Origin: Planctomycetaceae bacterium
GTDB lineage: Bacteria; Planctomycetota; Planctomycetia; Planctomycetales; Planctomycetaceae
Assembly (NCBI GenBank): GCA_023258825.1
Contig: JALQWE010000233.1
Coordinates: forward strand, 1 to 6,246
DNA length: 6,246 nt
Direction: 5' to 3'
The notes below the pieces were generated by a model. The model ran no database searches. It had not been told where the DNA came from and saw only the letters and a program-made list of their open reading frames with translations. The first letter of the stretch is position 1; each line of letters begins with the position of its first letter. The translations under genes and the position numbers were made by a program. Of this stretch, positions 1-6,000 are shown piece after piece.

Positions 1-9
1 AATGCAATT

Positions 10-28
10 GCGGCTTGGCAGGAGCCGC
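10..28. terminator. Small hairpin in the non-coding left edge
   Basis: A 6-bp perfect stem (GCGGCT at 10-15 with AGCCGC at 23-28) encloses a 7-nt loop. It is the second of two hairpins lying downstream of the minus-strand oxidase gene that ends at 92. No T-run follows on either strand, so it is not a canonical intrinsic terminator. It could belong to the 3' end of either the oxidase transcript or an unseen gene to the left. Confidence 0.3.
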
Positions 29-44
29 GCCCTCCCGATGTGAG

Positions 45-66
45 CCTCCAGGTGTGCGGCTGGAGG
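45..66 (-). terminator. Hairpin just downstream of the LhgO-type gene
   Basis: CCTCCAG (45-51) pairs perfectly with CTGGAGG (60-66) around an 8-nt loop, beginning 25 nt past the stop codon of the minus-strand oxidase. The position and GC-rich stem fit a transcript-end structure, but there is no following U-tract on the minus strand. Rho-dependent termination or 3'-end protection is as likely as intrinsic termination. Confidence 0.4.
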
Positions 67-91
67 TGGCGTCGTGATTCCCACCAGCGAC

Positions 92-1276
92 TTACACCTG
101 CTCAGCAATGATTTTCCCGATGTTCAGGCAGGCTGTGGCAGCTGGTGAGGGTGCGTTGCAGACATTGATCACTCGGCCGTGCCTTTGAATCAGGAAGTCA
201 TCCAGCAGTTTTCCGTCGAGTCCCAGGGCCTGCGCACGAACTCCAGCCGGGCAGCTTGTCAGATGTTCGGCGCGAATCTCCGGAATCAGTCGCTGCAGAG
301 AGCGAACAAACGCGGACTTGAACAGCGACCTGCGCACTTCATCCACGGCAATCCGCCAGTTGCGCTGGAGCAGACGTCGAAAACCAGGATAGGTCAGGGA
401 GTCCCAGATATCCGGAAGGCTGATTGTGCCCCACGTATACCCTTCGCGTGAGAGCGCAAAGACAGCGTTGGGACCACATTCGACGCCGCCGTGAATCATG
501 CGTGTGAAGTGGACACCCAGAAATGGAAAACGCGGATCAGGCACCGGATAGATCAGTGAACGGCAGAAATGATGGACCTCCGGCTGCAGCTCATAGTATT
601 CGCCGCGAAACGGAACGATGCGTTCCGGCAGGCTTTGTCCGCTGAGTCGAGCCAGCCGGTCGCTGTGCAGACCGCCGCAGTTGACCACCTGCGCGGCTTC
701 CACGATGCCATCGGAACATTCGATGCGCACGCTGTCCGTCATCTGCTGCAGCTTCAGTACACGGCAATTCAGACGAATCTCATGGCCGGCAGCGCGCAAC
801 AATGAACCGAGCATTTCGCAGACGCCGGGATAGTCCACAATACCGGCTTCCGGAACGTGGATGGCCTTCAGCCCGGCGCAGTGTGGTTCCAGTTCCCGCA
901 GTCGTTCGCGGTCGATCATTTCGCACTGCACGCCATTCTGTTTTCCTCGTTCCAGAATCATTTCCAGCTGCGGAAACTCAGCCTCCCGTGTCGCCACGAT
1001 CACTTTACCTGTACGCTGCCATGCCACACCGTAGCGATCACAGAATTGCTCGAGCGCCAGTTTGCCGGTGCGACAATTGCTGGCTCGCAGCGAACCGGGG
1101 CGGTAATAAATTCCGGAATGCAGGACTCCTGAATTTCTGCCAGTCTGATGAAAGGCCAGAGCGGCTTCTTTTTCCAGCACCACGATGCGCAGACGCGGGT
1201 TTCTGTTTGTCAACTGCCAGGCCGTGGCGAGGCCGACAATTCCACCACCGATCACGGCAATATCAGGACGAGACAT
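92..1276 (-). CDS. lhgO: FAD-dependent L-2-hydroxyglutarate oxidase (LhgO family)
   Basis: This 394-residue flavoprotein belongs to the DAO/LhgO family. Characterised members oxidise L-2-hydroxyglutarate to 2-oxoglutarate and pass electrons to the respiratory chain. Seen in the sequence: an N-terminal Rossmann FAD-binding motif GGGIVG (residues 10-15), the acidic end of the second strand (VVLEKE, 32-37), the family block FHQTGRNSGVLHSGIYY (42-58), PFLGVHFTR (251-259), and the C-terminal flavin-contacting block GVRAQAL...NAPSPAATACLNIGK (345-388). Length is close to the family norm. The start is the ATG six residues before the first beta strand; no clear Shine-Dalgarno precedes it. There is no signal peptide, so it is cytoplasmic, possibly peripheral to the membrane. 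The metallophosphoesterase lies 136 bp upstream on the same strand, so co-transcription is possible but unproven. The family assignment is firm; exact substrate is inferred, and other 2-hydroxyacid or amine oxidases of the fold remain possible. Confidence 0.88.
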   Translation of the reverse strand: MSRPDIAVIGGGIVGLATAWQLTNRNPRLRIVVLEKEAALAFHQTGRNSGVLHSGIYYRPGSLRASNCRTGKLALEQFCDRYGVAWQRTGKVIVATREAEFPQLEMILERGKQNGVQCEMIDRERLRELEPHCAGLKAIHVPEAGIVDYPGVCEMLGSLLRAAGHEIRLNCRVLKLQQMTDSVRIECSDGIVEAAQVVNCGGLHSDRLARLSGQSLPERIVPFRGEYYELQPEVHHFCRSLIYPVPDPRFPFLGVHFTRMIHGGVECGPNAVFALSREGYTWGTISLPDIWDSLTYPGFRRLLQRNWRIAVDEVRRSLFKSAFVRSLQRLIPEIRAEHLTSCPAGVRAQALGLDGKLLDDFLIQRHGRVINVCNAPSPAATACLNIGKIIAEQV

Positions 1277-1412
1277 GACGGTTTGCTTTCAGCGGTCAAT
1301 GAGTCTGATTGCGAACGGAAGTCGATTGCACAGGTCAGAGCAATGGCGGACGACGCCTCGCAGGAACCACCTGGGACAGCCTGCTGCCAGCCCGTCTCCA
1401 CATCGAGACTGT

Positions 1413-2348
1413 TCAGGCAGGTTGTTTTCTGGGAACGGTGACGAAGCGTGATGCGCAAAGAGTCTGTTCTCCCTGAAAGCGATAGGCCGTCATCAACCCA
1501 TCTTTGGCCACGCTGTAATCGAGACAAGCGACGTTGTTGCGGAGCGGCGCAGGCGTGGCGTCGCGGAGCCAGTAGTGTCCGAAGAACAACGGTGGGGCAT
1601 CGAGCGGATACGGGCAGGCTCGGACGGTCAGCGGCACGCTCAGTTGCTGCAGTTCCGGGATCGATTCCGAGGGCAGCATGTAGCTGCTGCAATTCTGTCC
1701 GTCCGGTGGGTCGAACCAGCGGATTCGCACCGTGGGTCGGGACGTCCCTTCCTTATCACGGACCAGCAGGCCAGCTGGCAGTCGCATTTCCGGGCCCTTC
1801 ATCACGCGCTCAATCGCTCGGAAGACGGGATCGTGACGTGTGGCGGCCCGAATCAGAAAGTCTTCGCTCATCCAGCCCAGTTCCTCACTGACCTGCTGCA
1901 GCAGCGTCAGGTCTGTCGGATCCCAGCAGGCATGCACAGCACGCACCCCGTCGAGATCGAGACTGGCGGGAAGCGTACGGAACCATGCGAGGGCTTGTGC
2001 GAGGTCCCGGGAGTCCAGTTGGGTCATCGTCGCGTTGTGCTGGCGAATAGTCTGCTCGGTATGCCGACGCAGAAATTCCCCGGGGGCGTGGGGATCGGGA
2101 GTGTGAAATGTGAGAGCATTCAGTTCATGATTCCCCATCACTGCCAGCGCGGAGCCCTCTTCACACATCCGCTGACAGATCTGCAGGACGTCTCGAATGC
2201 GCGGACCGCGATCAATAAAGTCGCCGCAGAAAATCACCTTGCGCCGGGGATGCCGAAACACGCCCAGTTGTTCGCTGTAGTCCAGTTTGTGCAGCAGTTC
2301 TACCAGTTCATCCGCACAGCCGTGGATATCACCAATCAGATCGTACAT
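1413..2348 (-). CDS. Calcineurin-like metallophosphoesterase (PrpE/ApaH-like)
   Basis: A 311-residue protein of the calcineurin-like phosphoesterase superfamily, resembling the bacterial PPP-type group often labelled PrpE, ApaH-like or Ser/Thr protein phosphatase. The metal-binding signature is complete and in order: GDIHG (residues 6-10), GDFIDRGP (42-49), GNHE (72-75), a histidine in AVHACW (H139), and a late GHYW (257-260) followed by CLDYSVAK (275-282). It should bind two metal ions and hydrolyse a phosphoester or diadenosine-type nucleotide; the substrate cannot be told from sequence. I chose the ATG at 2348 because the first beta strand starts right there (MYDLIGDIHG). The frame is open for 34 more codons to an ATG at 2450, but that stretch is low-complexity and runs into a tandem repeat. 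No clear Shine-Dalgarno is seen. The protein is soluble, with no signal peptide. It lies head-to-tail upstream of the LhgO-type gene. Confidence 0.86.
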   Translation of the reverse strand: MYDLIGDIHGCADELVELLHKLDYSEQLGVFRHPRRKVIFCGDFIDRGPRIRDVLQICQRMCEEGSALAVMGNHELNALTFHTPDPHAPGEFLRRHTEQTIRQHNATMTQLDSRDLAQALAWFRTLPASLDLDGVRAVHACWDPTDLTLLQQVSEELGWMSEDFLIRAATRHDPVFRAIERVMKGPEMRLPAGLLVRDKEGTSRPTVRIRWFDPPDGQNCSSYMLPSESIPELQQLSVPLTVRACPYPLDAPPLFFGHYWLRDATPAPLRNNVACLDYSVAKDGLMTAYRFQGEQTLCASRFVTVPRKQPA

Positions 2349-2741
2349 GGGCCGGAATGATTTCGAAGAGAGGCATGGTGCGGATCGTCGCCCCGGAAGC
2401 CTGAGCGTGTCTTCTGGTTCCCAGCTCTGCGTTCGCAGATCAGCGTTCACAGATCGGCGTTCGCAGACGGCAACACAGAACCTGAGTCTCGAGCGTTTTC
2501 AGGGAGGCACGGGAAACGGTGCCGCGGTGCCTAGCAGGCGTCTGCGCGGCGGATTCCCGGGGACTATGATGACGCAACCATACGAAAGACTCCAGTTTTT
2601 CCGGCGATCAAACGGTGGGAAAACCGGGGATTCGCGAATTCGAAAAGCTGGTTGCCGGGGCCCGCCGTTCCGTTTCAGCCGTCGCCACACGTCAAACGGC
2701 GGAAATCGCTTGCGAATTGGCTCCCGCCGGATCACACTAGC
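2349..2741. other. Divergent intergenic region without a supported gene
   Basis: This stretch separates the minus-strand phosphoesterase from the plus-strand oxidoreductase and must hold the phosphoesterase promoter; I see no convincing -35/-10 pair. It contains a 3 x 14-bp tandem repeat (2429-2470), two copies of a 14-bp motif TCAAACGGYGGRAA (2608-2621 and 2692-2705, 12 of 14 identical, exactly 84 bp apart), overlapping palindromes ATTCGCGAAT (2630-2639) and CGAATTCG (2635-2642), and an 8-bp inverted repeat CCGCCGTT/AACGGCGG (2662-2669 and 2695-2702). Open frames cross it on both strands, but their products are Arg/Pro/Ser-rich, lack recognisable motifs and run into the downstream repeat, so I do not call a gene. 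Confidence 0.6.
2429..2470. repeat. Three tandem 14-bp repeats upstream of the phosphoesterase
   Basis: Three head-to-tail 14-bp units lie at 2429-2442, 2443-2456 and 2457-2470, with consensus GCGTTCRCAGAYSR or close to it. The first nine positions are identical except for one G/A change in the middle copy. The array sits 81-122 bp upstream of the chosen phosphoesterase start codon, on its promoter side. It could be a set of regulator-binding direct repeats or a neutral microduplication; the sequence does not decide. Confidence 0.7.
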
Positions 2742-2827
2742 GAATTCAGAAAAGGGGTCAGGAACCAATAGCCAAATGGCCCGAAGGGTGCTCTGCACTA
2801 TTGGTTCCTGACCCCTTTTCTGAATTC
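2742..2827. repeat. Perfect 30-bp inverted repeat (REP/MITE-like palindrome)
   Basis: The arm at 2742-2771 begins GAATTCAGAAAAGGGGTCAG and ends in CCAATAG. It is exactly complementary, base for base over 30 bp, to 2798-2827. The 26-nt centre (2772-2797) contains CCCGAAGGG, which can form a small inner stem with a GAA loop. The core AAAAGGGGTCAGGAACC is of the type seen in dispersed repeats that accompany REP-associated (IS200-like, Y1) tyrosine transposases; that link is from general knowledge, and no transposase gene is present here. If transcribed, the arms would form a very stable RNA hairpin upstream of the oxidoreductase gene. Confidence 0.9.
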
Positions 2828-2887
2828 AATAGCCAAACGGCCCGAAGGGTGCTCCGCACTACCGGTTCCTGACCCCTTTTCTGAATT
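2766..2887. repeat. Two tandem 61-bp repeat units overlapping the palindrome
   Basis: Unit 1 (2766-2826) and unit 2 (2827-2887) are directly adjacent and 57 of 61 bases identical. Each starts CAATAGCCAAA and ends CCCCTTTTCTGAATT. All four differences are T in unit 1 and C in unit 2 (2777/2838, 2794/2855, 2801/2862, 2802/2863). Unit 2 has no facing left arm, so only unit 1 takes part in the perfect palindrome. The array ends 75 bp before the oxidoreductase start codon, so that gene's promoter is either squeezed into 2888-2962 or lies within the repeat. Confidence 0.9.
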
Positions 2888-2962
2888 TCGTATCCGATCC
2901 CACCGCGGTCCGGCTGCCGAATCTTTTCCCGCCACGGTTTTCTTCTGACCAGAAAGCACGGT

Positions 2963-4303
2963 ATGTCTCGTTCCCAGGGTACCAGTCGTCGTTCGTTTGT
3001 CAGCAGCACGGCTGCGTTGTCTGCCGGTCTTTTTCTGGGCGGTTCGGTACGGGCCGCTTCCCGTCTCGACAAGCTGCGGATTGCCGTCATCGGCTGCGGC
3101 GGGCGTGGGGGTGGCAACCTGCAGTCGGTGTCGTCGGAACACATCGCTGCATTGTGTGATGTGAACGAAGGCAATCTGCGACGGGCGGCAGACACCCATC
3201 GACAGGCTCGCACGGACACTGACTTCCGCCGCATCTTTGATCGCGCCGGAGAATTTGATGCGGTCGTTGTCAGCACCTGCGAACACACTCACGCATTTGC
3301 CACGCTGCCAGCCCTGCAGCTCGGCAAGCATGTGTACTGTGAAAAACCTCTGACCCACAGCGTGTACGAAGCACGCGTGATCCGGGAAGCTGCGGCACGA
3401 GCCAACGTGGCGACTCAGATGGGCACTCAGATTCACGCAGGCGATAACTATCGCCGCGTGGTCGAACTGGTTCAGACCGGCGCGATCGGCAAGGTGTCTG
3501 AATGTCACGTGTGGGTTGGTCGAGCCTGGGGTCTGCAGTCCGCCGAAGATGCTAAAAAATTCGGTGACATCGTACATATCGAAGATCGACCGGCCACGGC
3601 GGATCCGATTCCTGCAGACCTGAACTGGGATCTCTGGCTGGGACCGGCCCCTGAACGTCCTTACAACAACGTCTACTTCCCCGGCCCGAAATGGTATCGC
3701 TGGTGGGATTTCGGCAACGGCACCATGTCAGACCTCGGTAGCCACTGGGTTGACCTCGCCTTCTGGGCGCTCAAACTGAAAGCTCCGCGCACGATCGAAG
3801 CCTTCGGACCACCGGCACATCCGGAACTGGCACCGGCCTCAATGCATGTGCGTTACGAATACGCGGCTGATGGCGATCAGCCGGAAGTGGCAGTGACCTG
3901 GTACCAGGGAACTCACAAACCGGACTTGCTCACCAGCGGAAAAATCCCGGCATGGGACAGCGGCGTGCTGTTTGTGGGTGACAAGGGCATGCTGTTGTCC
4001 GATTACGGTCAGCATGTGCTGTTGCCGGAAGAAAAATTCAGGGACTTCAAGCGTCCGGATCCGTTTATTCCGGCATCCCGTGGCCACCATGAAGAATGGC
4101 TCCATGCATGTCGTACCGGTGAACCGACGACCTGCAATTTCGAATACGCCGGATGGCTCACCGAAGCCAACCACCTTGGCAATGTCGCCTACCGGACAGG
4201 TCAGAAACTTGAATGGGATGCCAAAGAGATGAAGGTGACCAATACCCGCGCGGCAGATCGCTTCATCCGACGTGATTATCGCAAGGGCTGGACACTGACC
4301 TGA
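2963..4303 (+). CDS. Tat-exported Gfo/Idh/MocA family oxidoreductase
   Basis: A 446-residue NAD(P)-dependent oxidoreductase of the Gfo/Idh/MocA family, whose members act mostly on sugars, inositols and their derivatives. It opens with a twin-arginine signal: SRRSFV (residues 8-13), a hydrophobic stretch (14-29) and a likely cleavage after VRA (about 31), so it should be folded with cofactor in the cytoplasm and exported. The Rossmann domain shows IAVIGCGGRGGG (40-51), followed by DVN (66-68). The family motif CEKPL is at 126-130 and the catalytic-type DLGSHWVDLAFW at 257-268 (His261, Asp264). Length fits secreted planctomycete members. The ATG start is chosen because the Tat signal begins directly after it; no strong ribosome site is visible. 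A repeat array lies 75 bp upstream and a hairpin immediately downstream. The substrate is unknown; a GH109-like NAD-dependent glycosidase is a less likely alternative. Confidence 0.9.
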   Translation: MSRSQGTSRRSFVSSTAALSAGLFLGGSVRAASRLDKLRIAVIGCGGRGGGNLQSVSSEHIAALCDVNEGNLRRAADTHRQARTDTDFRRIFDRAGEFDAVVVSTCEHTHAFATLPALQLGKHVYCEKPLTHSVYEARVIREAAARANVATQMGTQIHAGDNYRRVVELVQTGAIGKVSECHVWVGRAWGLQSAEDAKKFGDIVHIEDRPATADPIPADLNWDLWLGPAPERPYNNVYFPGPKWYRWWDFGNGTMSDLGSHWVDLAFWALKLKAPRTIEAFGPPAHPELAPASMHVRYEYAADGDQPEVAVTWYQGTHKPDLLTSGKIPAWDSGVLFVGDKGMLLSDYGQHVLLPEEKFRDFKRPDPFIPASRGHHEEWLHACRTGEPTTCNFEYAGWLTEANHLGNVAYRTGQKLEWDAKEMKVTNTRAADRFIRRDYRKGWTLT

Positions 4304-4319
4304 ACCAGCATGGCAGCGC

Positions 4320-4346
4320 GGTGCTGTCTGGTCGTCAGACAGCACC
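4320..4346 (+). terminator. Strong hairpin 16 nt after the oxidoreductase stop
   Basis: An 11-bp perfect stem (4320-4330 with 4336-4346; arms GTGCTGTCTG and CAGACAGCAC plus a closing G-C) encloses a 5-nt loop GTCGT. It is followed by the palindrome CCGCATGCGG (4346-4355) rather than a T-run. The position right behind a stop codon suggests a transcript end or a processing/stability element, and argues against simple tight coupling of the oxidoreductase with the DUF1501 gene about 100 bp further on. A factor-independent terminator is not proven without the U-tract. Confidence 0.55.
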
Positions 4347-4447
4347 CGCATGCGGTTGTCAGACGCAAACCGTCAGGCAACCGGGCGTAGTCTTCATCGA
4401 CTCGCAGGGTCAGGTGACCCGATCAGTCTGGAGCGGTGGTGTCTGCA

Positions 4448-5887
4448 ATGCACAATATTCACGTTCAGGATCAACTGAATCGGCATGCCTTTCTGCGTTC
4501 AGCCGGAGGACTTGGGGCGGCAGCCGTTTCCAGTCTGTTAATGCCCGAATCGGCAGCGGCAGACTCTCTGATGCTGCCCGGTCTTCCTCATGTGGTCCCC
4601 AAAGCACGCCGCATCATTTATCTCTTCCAGTCCGGTGCTCCATCGCAGATGGACCTGTTTGATCCCAAACCGGATATGCGGCAGCGACTGGGCGAAGACC
4701 TGCCGGAAAGTATCCGCAAGGGACAGCGTCTGACCACGATGACGTCCGGGCAGGGACGGTTTCCCGTGGCCCCCAGCGTCTTCCGCTTTCAGCAGCACGG
4801 CGAAAGTCGCATGTGGTTCAGTGAGATCATGCCGCACATGGCGTCGCTGGCCGATGACTGGTGCATGATCCGCACCATGAATACCGAAGCGATCAACCAT
4901 GACCCTGCCATCACCTTCAGCCAGACGGGCTCACAACTGGCTGGTCGTCCCAGTATCGGAGCGTGGGCCAGCTACGGTCTGGGCAGTGAAAATCGCAGCC
5001 TGCCCGCCTACGTGGTCCTCACGTCCTTCGGATCCGGGCGACCGGACGATCAGCCACTGTACGATCGACTGTGGGGATCCGGATTTCTGCCGTCGCGTCA
5101 TCAGGGCGTGAAGTTTCGCAATACCGGAGATGCAGTGCTGTATCTGTCCAATCCTCCCGGTGTCTCCACGGAAGCTCGCCGCAGTACGCTGGATCGCCTG
5201 AAATCGCTGAATCAGCGGCAGCTGGATCACCTGAATGATCCGGAAATACAGACGCGTATCGCACAGTACGAAATGGCATTCCGCATGCAGTCCAGTGTCC
5301 CTGACCTGCTGGACACGTCTGATGAACCAAAGCATGTCCTTGAGATGTACGGGCCGGATGTCCATCGCCAGGGATCCTATGCTGCCAACTGCCTGCTGGC
5401 GCGCCGCATGGCCGAGCGTGATGTGCGATTCATTCAGCTGTTTCATATGGGCTGGGATCACCATGGCGGCCTGCCGCAGGCCATTCGCGGTCAATGTCGG
5501 GATACGGATCAGGCGACCGCAGCACTGCTGCGCGACCTGAAGATGCGCGATCTGCTCAGCGACACCCTGATTGTCTGGGGTGGGGAATTCGGACGCACCA
5601 TTTATTCCCAGGGAGGCGTGTCGGCCACAGATTATGGACGCGATCATCACCCGCGCTGCTTTACGATTCTGATGGCTGGAGCCGGCATCCGCGGTGGACT
5701 TACCTGGGGTGAAACCGACGAGTACTGTTACAACATCGTCCGCGACCCGGTACACGTGCACGACCTGAATGCTACCATTCTGCATCTGATGGGCGTCGAT
5801 CACACACGACTGACCTATCGCTACCAGGGACGCGATTTCCGACTGACGGATATCCACGGAGAACTGGTGACCGGCATCCTGTCGTGA
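4448..5887 (+). CDS. DUF1501 family protein, complete
   Basis: A 479-residue DUF1501 protein; the family has an alkaline-phosphatase/sulfatase-like fold, is greatly expanded in Planctomycetes and has no established reaction. Typical blocks are seen: RRIIYLFQSGAPSQMDLFDPKP-type N-terminal block (residues 54-75), MNTEAINHDPA (144-154), FHMGWDHHGGL (332-342), VWGGEFGRT (376-384), GRDHHPRCF (397-405) and the C-terminal YQGRDFRLTDIHGE (459-472). The Asp/His/Glu residues in these blocks would suit metal binding. The N-terminus NRHAFLRSAGGLGAAAVSSLL (11-31) looks like the family's Tat signal but has RH instead of RR. ATG 4448 is preferred; GTG codons at 4436 and 4439 in the same frame would add four or three residues, and a GGAG at 4430-4433 would suit only the GTG at 4439. 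DUF1501 genes usually follow a PSCyt1/PSD1 (DUF1549/DUF1553) gene; here the upstream neighbour is a Gfo/Idh/MocA gene, 144 bp away. Confidence 0.88.
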   Translation: MHNIHVQDQLNRHAFLRSAGGLGAAAVSSLLMPESAAADSLMLPGLPHVVPKARRIIYLFQSGAPSQMDLFDPKPDMRQRLGEDLPESIRKGQRLTTMTSGQGRFPVAPSVFRFQQHGESRMWFSEIMPHMASLADDWCMIRTMNTEAINHDPAITFSQTGSQLAGRPSIGAWASYGLGSENRSLPAYVVLTSFGSGRPDDQPLYDRLWGSGFLPSRHQGVKFRNTGDAVLYLSNPPGVSTEARRSTLDRLKSLNQRQLDHLNDPEIQTRIAQYEMAFRMQSSVPDLLDTSDEPKHVLEMYGPDVHRQGSYAANCLLARRMAERDVRFIQLFHMGWDHHGGLPQAIRGQCRDTDQATAALLRDLKMRDLLSDTLIVWGGEFGRTIYSQGGVSATDYGRDHHPRCFTILMAGAGIRGGLTWGETDEYCYNIVRDPVHVHDLNATILHLMGVDHTRLTYRYQGRDFRLTDIHGELVTGILS

Positions 5888-5934
5888 CAACGCTGGCCAT
5901 CGAACGACACGAGAGCGGAACGAAGGCAGCGGAA

Positions 5935-5998
5935 TCAGACACACCGGGCTGACGATGGCTCAGGCGGCTGTTCGGGCCATGCTCTGATCCCTGTCTGA
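5935..5998. terminator. Possible bidirectional terminator between convergent genes
   Basis: In the 113-bp gap between the two convergent DUF1501 genes, TCAGACA (5935-5941) pairs exactly with TGTCTGA (5992-5998). Nested within it on nearly the same axis, ATGGC (5955-5959) pairs with GCCAT (5976-5980). Together they could fold into a long interrupted stem readable from both strands, where convergent genes need a transcript end. The stems are short, the interior is large and no T-run is present, so this is tentative. Confidence 0.25.
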
Positions 5999-6000
5999 GT

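Noticed and set aside
1394..1409. Small hairpin GTCTC/GAGAC just after the phosphoesterase stop as a terminator
   Set aside because: The stem is only 5 bp with no T-run; too weak to call, and it would separate two possibly co-transcribed genes without further support.
1252..1692. 146-codon minus-strand ORF bridging the phosphoesterase and the oxidase
   Set aside because: It overlaps the conserved C-terminus of the phosphoesterase in another frame and the start of the LhgO-type gene; composition is Arg/Ser/Ala-rich with no motif.
1575..2360. 261-codon plus-strand ORF
   Set aside because: Antisense to the metallophosphoesterase, whose catalytic motifs are complete; the product shows no domain features.
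2499..2798. 99-codon minus-strand ORF in the intergenic region
   Set aside because: Its start codon lies inside the palindromic repeat and the first residues are repeat-derived; no homology is recognisable, though the PPFD double motif is recorded as a finding.
2287..2811. 174-codon plus-strand ORF in the intergenic region
   Set aside because: It begins antisense to the phosphoesterase and ends in the repeat arm; the product is Arg/Ser/Gly-rich low-complexity without family features.
2742..2887. CRISPR array
   Set aside because: Only two full units, directly abutting with no unique spacers, one forming a perfect palindrome with its left flank; no cas gene nearby.
2798..3577. 259-codon minus-strand ORF
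   Set aside because: Antisense to the Gfo/Idh/MocA gene for most of its length and ending in the repeat peptides.
4931..5944. 337-codon minus-strand ORF
   Set aside because: It lies antisense to the well-supported DUF1501 gene, carries no recognisable motif and is explained as a shadow of that gene's codon bias.
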